Positions 1 to 8,230 of a stretch of DNA of 55,457 bases are shown here, in pieces (position 1 is the stretch's first letter; every line of letters begins with the position of its first letter). This stretch comes from an uncultured Pelagibacteraceae bacterium (GTDB lineage Bacteria; Pseudomonadota; Alphaproteobacteria; Pelagibacterales; AG-422-B15). The notes below the pieces were generated by a model. That model had not been told where the DNA came from. It saw only the letters and a list, made by a program, of their open reading frames with translations, and did no database searches. A program made the translations under genes and the position numbers. The stretch spans positions 1 to 55,457 of the forward strand of contig CACCCN010000007.1 of the NCBI GenBank assembly GCA_902544525.1. The letters run 5' to 3'.

Positions 1-36
1 CAGAAGATCAAAAATGCTTTCGCTGAATATTGGTAG
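1..36 (+). CDS. 3' end of an upstream gene (partial)
   Basis: Frame 1 is open from the window edge and stops at TAG 34-36, giving the tail QKIKNAFAEYW. The composition looks coding and the stop lies 66 bases before the next gene's preferred start. Too little is present to name a product, and it could be chance. Confidence 0.35.
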   Translation, partial: QKIKNAFAEYW

Positions 37-102
37 TATTAGAAAGTGGAAAGAAAATTTAATTTCCAATTTAGAAAAAAGAAATATATCATAGGAAATA
101 AT

Positions 103-1365
103 ATGGACTTTAATGATAACGAAAAAGAAGCCAAGTTTAGATCTAAAGTAAGAGAATTTTTAGATAAAAATGCGAGAAAGAGGACTGGTTCTAGTTCATC
201 TGCTGCAAACGCAGCAGCTCCTGAAACCTTGCAAGGTAAAGCTGCTCAAATCAAAGCTTTACAAGACGCAAAAAACTGGCAGGCCAAAAAAGCTGAGGCA
301 GGCTTGGCAGCAATTTTATGGCCTAAAGAGTATGGTGGCTTTGGAGGTACTCCAATTGAACAAGTTATTTATCAGCAAGAAGAGCTAAACTATTTTGTTC
401 ACTCTGGATACTTTGAAATTGGTATTGGAATGCTTGGGCCAACCATGATGACGTGGGGTAAAGATGAAGATAAGATTAGATACCTTCCAAAAATGTTAAC
501 TGGTGAAGAAATTTGGTGCCAATTATTCTCCGAGCCGTCTGCTGGTTCGGATTTAGCTGGAATAAAAATGAAGGCAGAAAAAGATGGAGATGAATGGGTA
601 TTAAATGGACAAAAAGTTTGGACTTCGGGAGCACATTTTGCAGATTACGGAATGATTGTCGCACGCTCAGATCCTAATGCTGTAAAACATAAGGGATTAA
701 CATACTTCTTCTTGGATATGAAAACTCCAGGAATTGAAGTTAAGCCAATTGAGCAAATATCTGGCTCTTCTAATTTTAATGAAGTTTTCTTTAACGACGT
801 TCGCATTCCTGACTCACAAAGACTAGGTAATGAAGGCGATGGCTGGAAAGTATCTTTAACTACTTTAATGAATGAGAGACTGGCTGTTGGAGATCCTGCT
901 GGTTTAGATTTTGATGAAATATTTGAGATCACTCGAGATTTAGAAGTCGAGGATGGTCTTGCTATAAATAATAGTGAAGTAAGACAAAAAATGGCGGACT
1001 GGTATGTGCAATCAAGAGGCTTAAAATATACTAAGTATAGAAGTATAACGGCTTTATCAAAAGGCCAAACTCCTGGACCAGAATTATCTATAAGTAAACT
1101 AGTTACAGCATCTAAAATGCAAGATGTGTCATCATATGCATTAGATTTGATGGATATGGGTGGATATGTTCTTGATGAAAAAAATCCTGTATTAAACAAT
1201 GTATTCCAAAAAGGATTATTGTTCTCAACAGCAATGCGTATTGCTGGTGGAACCGATGAGGTATTAAGAAATATCATTGCTGAGAGAGTTTTAGGTTTGC
1301 CGCAAGATACTCGTGAAGATAAAACAATGCCTTTCAATAAATTGCCTTCAGGCAAAACTAATTAA
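103..1365 (+). CDS. acyl-CoA dehydrogenase family protein
   Basis: FAD-dependent enzyme expected to introduce the alpha-beta double bond of an acyl-CoA and pass electrons to ETF; the chain specificity is unknown. The 420-residue protein has the usual order of helical N domain, beta middle domain (WCQLFSEPSAGSDLAG, GQKVWTSGAHFADYG) and C-terminal helical domain ending in GGTDEVLRNIIAERVLGLP. The MCAD-type catalytic Glu (YEG) is replaced here by AGG. Glu258 in LMNERLAVG lies where isovaleryl-CoA and long-chain dehydrogenases carry their base, so it is the likely catalytic residue. I chose ATG 103 because AGGA at 93-96 lies 6 bases upstream; a GTG at 46 would add 19 lysine-rich residues untypical of the family. 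A low-complexity Ser/Ala stretch near residues 27-38 is unusual. Confidence 0.9.
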   Translation: MDFNDNEKEAKFRSKVREFLDKNARKRTGSSSSAANAAAPETLQGKAAQIKALQDAKNWQAKKAEAGLAAILWPKEYGGFGGTPIEQVIYQQEELNYFVHSGYFEIGIGMLGPTMMTWGKDEDKIRYLPKMLTGEEIWCQLFSEPSAGSDLAGIKMKAEKDGDEWVLNGQKVWTSGAHFADYGMIVARSDPNAVKHKGLTYFFLDMKTPGIEVKPIEQISGSSNFNEVFFNDVRIPDSQRLGNEGDGWKVSLTTLMNERLAVGDPAGLDFDEIFEITRDLEVEDGLAINNSEVRQKMADWYVQSRGLKYTKYRSITALSKGQTPGPELSISKLVTASKMQDVSSYALDLMDMGGYVLDEKNPVLNNVFQKGLLFSTAMRIAGGTDEVLRNIIAERVLGLPQDTREDKTMPFNKLPSGKTN

Positions 1366-1398
1366 GATTTAAAAAATTTTTTTAATTTTGGATCAAAT

Positions 1399-2241
1399 TT
1401 GTTTTCTACAATTTTAAATAATATTCCACCCGATCAAATTGCTTTGCTTATATCATTATTGTTAATTACTGGCATATTTGCAGGTACAATTGCAGGACTA
1501 TTTGGAATAGGTGGGGGTGTTGTTATTGTACCAGCACTATATTACATATTTACTCTTGCTGAAATCGATGAACAGTCTCGCATGCATTTAGCTGTTGGTA
1601 CTTCACTGGCAAATATTATTCCAACTTCAATCATATCGGCCTACTCCCATTATCAAAAAAAAGCAGTTGATTTCAATCTTATAAAGATTGTAACACCTTC
1701 CTTAATTATTGGTGTCATTCTTGGAGCTTTGGTAGTTTCAAATATTTCTGGATCAATTTTAATGCTTATTTATGCATTTTTACTTTTTAATATCGCATTA
1801 TTATTTTTCTTTTGGCAAGACCGATGGCAGTTAGGAAGTATATTTCCAACAAATTACCTGAAGCATGTCTATGGTTCATCAATAGGCTTTATATCTACAA
1901 TTATTGGAATAGGAGGAGGATCATTAAGCACCCCCTTACTTAAGATTTATAACTTTGAAATCCACCGAGCTATTGGCACTGCTGCTGGTATAGGGGCAGT
2001 TATAGCAATGCCTGGTACGATCGGTTTTATCATTTCTGGGATTTATAACGATGTTAACTTACCCTTAAGTTTGGGCTATGTTAATTTTCTTGGCTTATTA
2101 ATGATTTCACCTATGACAGTCCTTGCAGCTCCGTATGGTGTGAAGCTTGCACATTACTTATCAAAAACAGCACTTAATAAAGCTTTTGCTTTTTTTATAT
2201 TTTGTATGTCGGTAAGATTATTTTTTGAGTGGTTAAACTAG
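1399..2241 (+). CDS. TauE/SafE family membrane permease
   Basis: Polytopic inner-membrane protein of 280 residues in the TauE/SafE (former DUF81) family, whose members export sulfite, sulfoacetate or other small organosulfur anions. The family's two glycine-rich repeats are visible, GLFGIGGGVVIVP near residue 35 and TIIGIGGGSLSTP near residue 175, each followed by hydrophobic helices, as expected from an internal duplication. There is no ATG before the first helix, so the start is probably TTG 1399 with GGAT just upstream. It lies 33 bases after the acyl-CoA dehydrogenase and may be co-transcribed with it. Its stop TAG shares the palindrome CTAG (2238-2241) with the stop of the convergent mutase gene. 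The substrate cannot be inferred. Confidence 0.85.
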   Translation: MFSTILNNIPPDQIALLISLLLITGIFAGTIAGLFGIGGGVVIVPALYYIFTLAEIDEQSRMHLAVGTSLANIIPTSIISAYSHYQKKAVDFNLIKIVTPSLIIGVILGALVVSNISGSILMLIYAFLLFNIALLFFFWQDRWQLGSIFPTNYLKHVYGSSIGFISTIIGIGGGSLSTPLLKIYNFEIHRAIGTAAGIGAVIAMPGTIGFIISGIYNDVNLPLSLGYVNFLGLLMISPMTVLAAPYGVKLAHYLSKTALNKAFAFFIFCMSVRLFFEWLN

Positions 2242-3746
2242 ATCGTTTGATCGTATTCACCAACCTTGCCAGTTGCATCTAAGATCTCGTTTATGTATTT
2301 AAATATAGCTTTAACTTCATCCATTGATTGAAAGCTTTCTATGACAACGACAAGTGAAGGCTTATTTGAAGAGGCTCTAATTAATCCCCACGCTCCATTT
2401 TCTAATTCAAACCTAACTCCATTTACAGTTAGGACATTTTTTATGTTCTCATCAAGAATTTTTTCATTATTTTTAAATTTAGCTAAAATAGATTGAGCTA
2501 TGTCATCAACTAATTGATATTTCTCATTATCAGCACAAAACGGCGCCATTGTTGGGGACTGAAATGTCAGAGGTAACTGGGATTTAAGTTCTGATAATTT
2601 GTGGATATTATTATCATCAAGTAATTTGGCCATTAAGATTGCTGACTTAAGTCCATCATCAAAACCAAGACCAAGTGGCTCGTTAATAAAGAAATGACCA
2701 CTTTTTTCAAACCCACTTATGGCATTTAATTCACGCACTCTTCGTTTTATGTGTGAATGACCTGTTTTCCACATTTCAATGCTACATTTCTGTTCTTGAA
2801 GGTATTCATCACGAAAATATAAACCTGTCGATTTAACGTCTATAACGAAAGTAGAATTAGGAAAATCTTTAGCGATATTACGGGCGAGCATCAGACCAAT
2901 TTTATCTGAAAATATTTCCTCACCAGCATTATCTACAACCCCTAGTCGGTCACCGTCCCCATCGAACCCAAATGCAGCATCAGCATGATGATTTTTTACA
3001 GCTGTAACCATGTCTTCTAGCATAACCATATCTTCGGGGTTAGGATTATAATTTGGAAATGAGTGATCTAGTCTACAATGAAGTTCAACCACTTCACAAC
3101 CAATTGCTCTTAATACATCGGGAGCAAAAGCCCCAGCAGTCCCGTTACCACAAGCAGCTACAATTTTTAATTTACTTTTAACTTTATAGCCTTGTGTCAA
3201 ATACTCTAAATAAGCTTGTCTTAAATTATCTTTAAACTCATAGGAGCCATTTTGTTTAGCATGAAAATTATTAGTGGACAGAGTGATCTTTTTAATTTCA
3301 TTAATTTCATCTGGACCAAATGTTAAAGACTTTTCAATTCCACATTTAATACCAGTCCAGCCATTATCGTTATGACTTGCGGTGATCATTGCTAATGCAT
3401 CTGTATTTAAATGATGTTGTGCAAAATATACCATAGGGGATAGAGCTAAACCGATATCAATTACTTTGCAGCCGGCAGTAATTAACCCCTTAGCAACATG
3501 GTATTTTACCTCTTCGCTGTAAGATCGATAGTCATGACCAATGACAATTGTAGCGCCTGGTTTGATTAGATTGGATACATAAGTACCTAAACTAAAGCCA
3601 AAAATTTCTAGACCTCGCTGATTCACATCATCAGGGAATAACCATCGCGCGTCATATTCTCTAAAGCCAAAAGGAGATATTATTTCTTTATCAAGCTCTT
3701 CATTAAAATTAAATTTTAGTGGTTGTTGATTTTTAAATATATTCAT
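2238..3746 (-). CDS. phosphomannomutase/phosphoglucomutase
   Basis: Alpha-D-phosphohexomutase of 502 residues that interconverts hexose 6- and 1-phosphates (mannose or glucose) for sugar-nucleotide and envelope polysaccharide synthesis in the cytosol. The phosphoserine loop TASHNDNGWTG, the Mg-binding loop FGFDGDGDRLG and the sugar-binding loop GFEKSGHFF occur in the normal order, followed by a C-terminal domain ending in the phosphate-site segment RASSNKP. These are diagnostic of the family; the AlgC/ManB type fits the length. The start is ATG at 3746 (complement). It is transcribed away from the riboswitch region, and its 3' end overlaps the TauE gene by four bases. Confidence 0.92.
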   Translation of the reverse strand: MNIFKNQQPLKFNFNEELDKEIISPFGFREYDARWLFPDDVNQRGLEIFGFSLGTYVSNLIKPGATIVIGHDYRSYSEEVKYHVAKGLITAGCKVIDIGLALSPMVYFAQHHLNTDALAMITASHNDNGWTGIKCGIEKSLTFGPDEINEIKKITLSTNNFHAKQNGSYEFKDNLRQAYLEYLTQGYKVKSKLKIVAACGNGTAGAFAPDVLRAIGCEVVELHCRLDHSFPNYNPNPEDMVMLEDMVTAVKNHHADAAFGFDGDGDRLGVVDNAGEEIFSDKIGLMLARNIAKDFPNSTFVIDVKSTGLYFRDEYLQEQKCSIEMWKTGHSHIKRRVRELNAISGFEKSGHFFINEPLGLGFDDGLKSAILMAKLLDDNNIHKLSELKSQLPLTFQSPTMAPFCADNEKYQLVDDIAQSILAKFKNNEKILDENIKNVLTVNGVRFELENGAWGLIRASSNKPSLVVVIESFQSMDEVKAIFKYINEILDATGKVGEYDQTI

Positions 3747-3787
3747 TTTTTTATTGATTTGTAATCTTAATTATATAAATATAGAAT

Positions 3788-4080
3788 TATTGGTTCACTG
3801 AAAAGTGATTAATAGGGAATATGGTTAAATTCCATAACTGTTCCCGCAACTGTAAGCAAGGAGCTTAAACATAATATACCACTGATTTTTCGGGAAGGTT
3901 TGTTTAGGCGTTGATATGCGAGTCAGGAGACCTGCCAATAGACTACAGTCATCCTCATTTGATCGGTGAAATCAATTGGACTTAAAGCGTTAGCGGTGAC
4001 TTTTTGTTTATAAACCGCTACGATCCTTGAGGGTAAATCTCATTTTCGTTGCACTAAAACTGGCTTAGGCCAAGGAGAAC
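3788..4080 (+). promoter_or_regulatory. cobalamin riboswitch and leader of the btuB-like gene
   Basis: The 336-base gap between the mutase and btuB-like genes holds a complete cobalamin aptamer. The core segment CCGCAACTGTAAGC lies at 3844-3857 and the B12 box AGTCAGGAGACCTGCC at 3921-3936. A closing stem P1 can be drawn from TATTGG 3788-3793 with CCAATA 3935-3940. Downstream, TAGCGGT 3991-3997 can pair with ACCGCTA 4014-4020, and a second small hairpin TGGC/GCCA 4061-4072 touches the Shine-Dalgarno AGGAG at 4073-4077, suggesting control of translation. A TATAAA at 3774-3779 is a possible -10 just upstream. By family knowledge, adenosylcobalamin (or a related corrinoid) binding should repress the downstream genes. 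Confidence 0.95.
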
Positions 4081-4082
4081 TC

Positions 4083-6323
4083 ATGTTACGAAAACTAATA
4101 TTTGCATTTATATTTTTATTATTTTTTTCAACAGGTCAAGCTTCAGAGATAAAAGAAATTTGGATTACACCTGATGCATCGGATTACACTAGATTGGCAA
4201 CTGGCTTAGCAGGATCAAATATTTCAATTATATCAAGCAAAGAAATAGAAAATTTAAATGGAAAAGATATTACTGATATATTAAAATCCTATTCAGGTAT
4301 TCAAGTTAGAAGTCTATATTCTGGTATAGATGGCGCTAATTCAACAATTGATATGCGTGGCTTTGGTGAAGCTTCTAAATCAAATTTTTTAATGTTACTA
4401 AACGGTAGAAGGCTCAATGATTTAGATATGGGAGGTATAGACTTTTCTAATATACCTCTTTCATCAATAGATAGAATTGAAATAATAAGAGGTAATTCAG
4501 CTGGTACTATTTATGGATCAGGTGCGATAGGTGGAGCAATTAATATAATCACCAAAGATAGTAGTGAAGTTTCAGATATTATAAATTTAAGTTACGGATC
4601 ATATGACTCAGTTGGCCTAGATTTTACAACCTCTGTACCATTAAGTAACAATACAAGTGTAATGGTAGCAGGCAGAATTAAAGACACCAGCACTTATAGA
4701 GACTCTGGTGATTACGATAGAGAAGATATTCTAATTAGATTAAATCACAATAAAGACAATATTGTTTCATATGTTGATATTAACAGTAGTTCAAAAAACC
4801 AGTCTCTTCCAGGGCCTAGAGTAATAGGAGGAGTTTATGCCTATCACTTATGTAATACACTTTCTTCAAGTAGAACCGCAAAGCACATTGGTGGTGGCTA
4901 TGCAACAAATGCAAATAACTGTGACTCTACCCAAAGAGATGACTACGCAAATGAGGATAATCACTCCATTGCTGGTGGACTAAACATTGCACATTCAGAA
5001 AATAGAAATATCTTATTTGATGTATCGACTAAAACAAAAGAACAAAAAGCTTTTTATGCTGCAAACGGCAATAACTCCTCTTCAAATCCAAATTCTGGCG
5101 ATAGTTTTATAGAGACTACTTTAGAAAATTCACAATTATCATTAGTATTAGATGAGTCAACATTTATTGATAATAATCCTATAGTTATTAAGTTTGGAGG
5201 GGATCTTAGTAATACAGATTATGACTCAAACAGATATAATGTTGAGGGCGGCGATGCAGGTCAGGTCTATGATGCAAGTCAAGAAAGCCAAGCATTATTT
5301 TTTCAGGCGAGTTTAAGTCTAATAAGTTTAGATGCGGTTATGTCTCTAGGCATTAGAGAGGAAAGTACAAATTTCTATGGGGCAGACATAACTGATACAA
5401 ATGTATTTGGATTCACATATGCAACTGACCATACAACAATGTCGTCTTCAACTAACAATACAGCTTTTAATATTGGTTTTGAAAAAATATTGGATTCTAA
5501 TACTAAAATTTTCACAAAATATGCAGAGTCTTTTCGTACACCTAACATTGATGAGAGAATAAAATCTACAACATCAGGTTCATTTGCATTAAACGATCAA
5601 AGCGCAGAAGAGATAGAGATTGGTGTTAGATATGAAAATCAGTTATTTAATATTTCAGGCAGTATTTATTCAATGGATACAGAAAATGAAATTCAGTATG
5701 ACCAATCAAAAAATACAAATTTAGATCCAATCTCAAGAGAAGGTATGAATATTGATTTTAATTTTGTAGCGAGAGATAATTTAAGATTCACTGGTTCGTA
5801 TAACTACGTAGATGCAGAATTTACAAGTGGTTCATTATCAATGGGTACTGGGACATATTTATATTTTGGAACTAGATACTATAACGGCAATGAAACTTAT
5901 GGATACTTAACAGATACAGCAATTAATTATCTTGGTTCTGACAGCTCTGCTAATCAATCGTTTAGTTTAATAGGCAAAAAAGTTCCACTAGTAGCTCCTG
6001 TCAACTTTAGACTTGGTGCAGAGTTAGATTTCGACAATAAAACAACAGCATTAGTTGATCTGCAGTATGTTGATGAAAGATATGTTTCAAATGATCAAGA
6101 AAATATTGAACCAAAAATTCCTGATTATTATGTAATTAATACTAAAGTGATTTCATTAAATGGACCACTGTCATTTTCTGCTGGAATTAATAATGTACTC
6201 AATGAACATTATTACGACTTTGCTGTTTCAAGTACTTTTCATGATGATCCACATTATGGGACACAAAGTGTTTACCCTCTAGCTGAGAGAAATGCTTATA
6301 TAAATGTGGAATATACTTTTTAA
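4083..6323 (+). CDS. btuB: TonB-dependent outer-membrane receptor, probable corrinoid (vitamin B12) transporter
   Basis: Outer-membrane 22-stranded barrel with a plug domain that imports scarce ligands using TonB energy. The 746-residue precursor starts with a signal peptide (cleavage probably after STGQA), followed by a TonB-box-like EIWITPD, a plug containing MRGFGEASKSNFLMLLNGR and VEIIRG-type motif RIEIIRGNSAGTIYGSGAIGG (cited in part: IEIIRGNSAGTIYGSG), and a long beta-rich barrel with the late segment FTKYAESFRTPNIDE and a terminal Phe in VEYTF. The B12 riboswitch directly upstream makes corrinoid the likely ligand. The start ATG 4083 has AGGAG six bases upstream. Two cysteines near residues 257 and 280 lie in a predicted extracellular stretch and could form a disulfide. 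The likely second gene of the unit encodes a DUF6580 membrane protein. Confidence 0.9.
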   Translation: MLRKLIFAFIFLLFFSTGQASEIKEIWITPDASDYTRLATGLAGSNISIISSKEIENLNGKDITDILKSYSGIQVRSLYSGIDGANSTIDMRGFGEASKSNFLMLLNGRRLNDLDMGGIDFSNIPLSSIDRIEIIRGNSAGTIYGSGAIGGAINIITKDSSEVSDIINLSYGSYDSVGLDFTTSVPLSNNTSVMVAGRIKDTSTYRDSGDYDREDILIRLNHNKDNIVSYVDINSSSKNQSLPGPRVIGGVYAYHLCNTLSSSRTAKHIGGGYATNANNCDSTQRDDYANEDNHSIAGGLNIAHSENRNILFDVSTKTKEQKAFYAANGNNSSSNPNSGDSFIETTLENSQLSLVLDESTFIDNNPIVIKFGGDLSNTDYDSNRYNVEGGDAGQVYDASQESQALFFQASLSLISLDAVMSLGIREESTNFYGADITDTNVFGFTYATDHTTMSSSTNNTAFNIGFEKILDSNTKIFTKYAESFRTPNIDERIKSTTSGSFALNDQSAEEIEIGVRYENQLFNISGSIYSMDTENEIQYDQSKNTNLDPISREGMNIDFNFVARDNLRFTGSYNYVDAEFTSGSLSMGTGTYLYFGTRYYNGNETYGYLTDTAINYLGSDSSANQSFSLIGKKVPLVAPVNFRLGAELDFDNKTTALVDLQYVDERYVSNDQENIEPKIPDYYVINTKVISLNGPLSFSAGINNVLNEHYYDFAVSSTFHDDPHYGTQSVYPLAERNAYINVEYTF

Positions 6324-6336
6324 TTAGATCCCGTAA

Positions 6337-6363
6337 AGACTCAAAGTATTGCACTTTAGGTCT
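6337..6363 (+). other. intercistronic hairpin between btuB-like and DUF6580 genes
   Basis: AGACTCAAAGT (6337-6347) and ACTTTAGGTCT (6353-6363) form an 11-base-pair stem with one mismatch and one G-U pair around the loop ATTGC. No T-tract follows, so it is more likely an mRNA stability or partial attenuation element than a full terminator. Confidence 0.45.
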
Positions 6364-6386
6364 GAATTCGGTATGTTCAAAACCTT

Positions 6387-6896
6387 ATGAGTAATATTGG
6401 AATTAAGACATCTACCGTGTTAGTATTAATTGCTGTTCTAGCTTTTAGTAGATTGATTCCACATCCACCAAATTTCACACCATTATTAGGTATGGCCGTA
6501 TTTGCAGGTGCGCGACTAGATAACAAGCTATTTGCAATTCTTGCACCTTTAACTGCAATGTTTTTAAGTGACTTAATTATTGGTCTGCATAGTGGTATGA
6601 GCATTATATATTTTGCAATATTAGTTAATGTGTTTTTTGGTTTTTATCTCAAAGATCGTTTTGGCCCTTTGCTAATTGGTGGCACGTTAATCAGTGGAGC
6701 GATAATATTTTTTATAATTACTAATTTTGCAGTTTGGTATGGAAGCAGTTACTATTCAAATGATTTAGCAGGCTTAATTACCTGCTATACCATGGGCTTG
6801 CCATTTTTTCAAAATACTCTAATTTCTTCATTAATGTATGGTTTTTCAGCCTTTTATCTGTTTGAATTTCTTGCAAAGCGCTATTTACCGAGCTAA
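6387..6896 (+). CDS. DUF6580-like small membrane protein, candidate corrinoid transporter
   Basis: Protein of 169 residues, almost entirely hydrophobic, with about five or six predicted membrane helices. The N-terminal segment RLIPHPPNFTPLLGMAVF, followed by a helix ending in FLSDLIIGLHSGM, matches my recollection of the DUF6580 family, which has no proven function. The layout resembles the membrane S-components of vitamin transporters, but no ATPase or transmembrane partner is encoded nearby. It lies 63 bases after the riboswitch-controlled receptor gene on the same strand, so it is probably expressed with it and could carry corrinoid or cobalt across the inner membrane; that role is inference. 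No convincing Shine-Dalgarno precedes ATG 6387, and an intercistronic hairpin ends 23 bases upstream. It has a single Cys (in LITCYTMG). Confidence 0.75.
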   Translation: MSNIGIKTSTVLVLIAVLAFSRLIPHPPNFTPLLGMAVFAGARLDNKLFAILAPLTAMFLSDLIIGLHSGMSIIYFAILVNVFFGFYLKDRFGPLLIGGTLISGAIIFFIITNFAVWYGSSYYSNDLAGLITCYTMGLPFFQNTLISSLMYGFSAFYLFEFLAKRYLPS

Positions 6897-6932
6897 AAAA
6901 ACAATCCTATTAGCTCTTGAAATTGTGCCATA

Positions 6933-6959
6933 TTGACATTATTTTCCTTAAAATAAAAT
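6933..6959 (+). promoter_or_regulatory. candidate sigma70 promoter for the paired acyl-CoA dehydrogenases
   Basis: A perfect -35 TTGACA (6933-6938) is followed after 15 bases by TAAAAT (6954-6959). The spacer is shorter than the optimal 17, and transcription would start close to the Shine-Dalgarno, giving a very short leader. Background AT-richness makes the -10 weak evidence. Confidence 0.4.
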
Positions 6960-6981
6960 ATTATTGGAGATTCTCACCACT

Positions 6982-8184
6982 ATGGACACTACATTTTCGC
7001 CTGAAGACGTAAAATTTCAACAAGAAGTAAGAAGTTTTATACACACAAATTATCCAAACACTCTAAGAGAATCCATTGCTAACAAGAGAAAAAAAGGTGA
7101 GGAACTTACAAAAGATGATTTAACAACTTGGCACAAAATATTAGGTAAACACAATGGCTGGTCAGCCCCAGGTTGGCCTAAAAAATATGGTGGAGCAGAA
7201 TTCACTCCAACTCAAAAGTATATTTTCGAACAAGAATGCGCTCGCTCTGAATGTCAAATTGTAATGCCTTTTGGCGTCAACATGTGTGGGCCAGTTGTTT
7301 ATACATTTGGTAATGAAGAACAAAAAGCACAACATTTGCCTGGTATTATTAGTGGCGAACAATTTTGGTGCCAAGGTTATTCAGAACCTGGATCTGGATC
7401 AGATTTAGCATCACTTAAAACCACTGCTGTTAGAGAAGGCGATTACTATATTGTTAATGGTCAAAAAACTTGGACAACTCTTGCTCAGCATGCGGATTGG
7501 ATCTTTTGTTTAGTAAGAACAAATCCCGATGCTGCAAAACCACAGGAAGGCATATCTTTTCTTTTAATTGATATGAAAACTCCTGGTATTAGTGTACGCC
7601 CAATTTACCTCATGGACGGTACAAATGAAGTTAATGAAACATGGTTTGATAATGTAAAAGTTCCTGTTGAAAATTTGATTGGTGAGGAAAATAAAGGTTG
7701 GACTTATGCAAAATTCTTACTAGCGCATGAAAGAGCTGGTATTGCTGGCGTTGCTCGTTCTAAAAAAGCAATTGAAAGAATTAAACAGATAGCTGCTACT
7801 GAAATGTCTTACGGTGAACCCCTAATACAGGATCCTGCATTTATTAGAAAGATTGCTGATGCCGAGTTAGAGCTTACAGCATTAGAATATACAGAATTAA
7901 GAACACTTGCGAAAGATGCTGCTGGAAAAGGTCCAGGTGCAGAATCTTCAATATTAAAAATTAAAGGTACAGATTTGCAACAACGTATAACTGAGCTTTG
8001 TATGGAAGCAGTAGGTTATTATGCTAATCCACATACAGGAACGACTCTTAGCAATGAATATGTAGGCCCTGACTATGCAACGAACTTATCAGGTACATAC
8101 TTTAACTTCCGTAAAGCTTCTATTTACGGTGGCTCTAATGAAATTCAGAGAAATATCATTGCCAAGATGGTCCTAGGTCTATAA
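6982..8184 (+). CDS. acyl-CoA dehydrogenase, probable catalytic subunit of a heteromeric pair
   Basis: FAD-dependent acyl-CoA dehydrogenase of 400 residues, feeding electrons to ETF. Family motifs include FWCQGYSEPGSGSDLAS, NGQKTWTTLAQHADW and the C-terminal YGGSNEIQRNIIAKMVLGL. The Glu of the MCAD YEG motif is Gly here. Glu250 in LLAHERAGIAG occupies the isovaleryl-CoA/long-chain dehydrogenase position for the catalytic base, so the protein should be active. I chose ATG 6982 over TTG 6964 because the family normally begins a few residues before the first helix, and GGAGA at 6966-6970 can serve it. The next gene, 46 bases on, encodes a second, divergent dehydrogenase lacking both Glu positions. 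In actinobacterial FadE/ChsE enzymes such pairs form alpha2beta2 complexes that act on bulky substrates, including steroid side chains. Confidence 0.9.
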   Translation: MDTTFSPEDVKFQQEVRSFIHTNYPNTLRESIANKRKKGEELTKDDLTTWHKILGKHNGWSAPGWPKKYGGAEFTPTQKYIFEQECARSECQIVMPFGVNMCGPVVYTFGNEEQKAQHLPGIISGEQFWCQGYSEPGSGSDLASLKTTAVREGDYYIVNGQKTWTTLAQHADWIFCLVRTNPDAAKPQEGISFLLIDMKTPGISVRPIYLMDGTNEVNETWFDNVKVPVENLIGEENKGWTYAKFLLAHERAGIAGVARSKKAIERIKQIAATEMSYGEPLIQDPAFIRKIADAELELTALEYTELRTLAKDAAGKGPGAESSILKIKGTDLQQRITELCMEAVGYYANPHTGTTLSNEYVGPDYATNLSGTYFNFRKASIYGGSNEIQRNIIAKMVLGL

Positions 8185-8230
8185 GAAATAAGTTTAATAT
8201 AACTTAAATTTAAATATATCTGCGAAAATA

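Noticed and set aside
645-1355. Long minus-strand open frame opposite the first acyl-CoA dehydrogenase
   Set aside because: It is the shadow of a clearly real gene, has no recognisable domain and a composition typical of antisense frames.
6964-6981. TTG start for the acyl-CoA dehydrogenase at 6964
   Set aside because: ATG 6982 fits family length, and GGAGA lies within the extra stretch.
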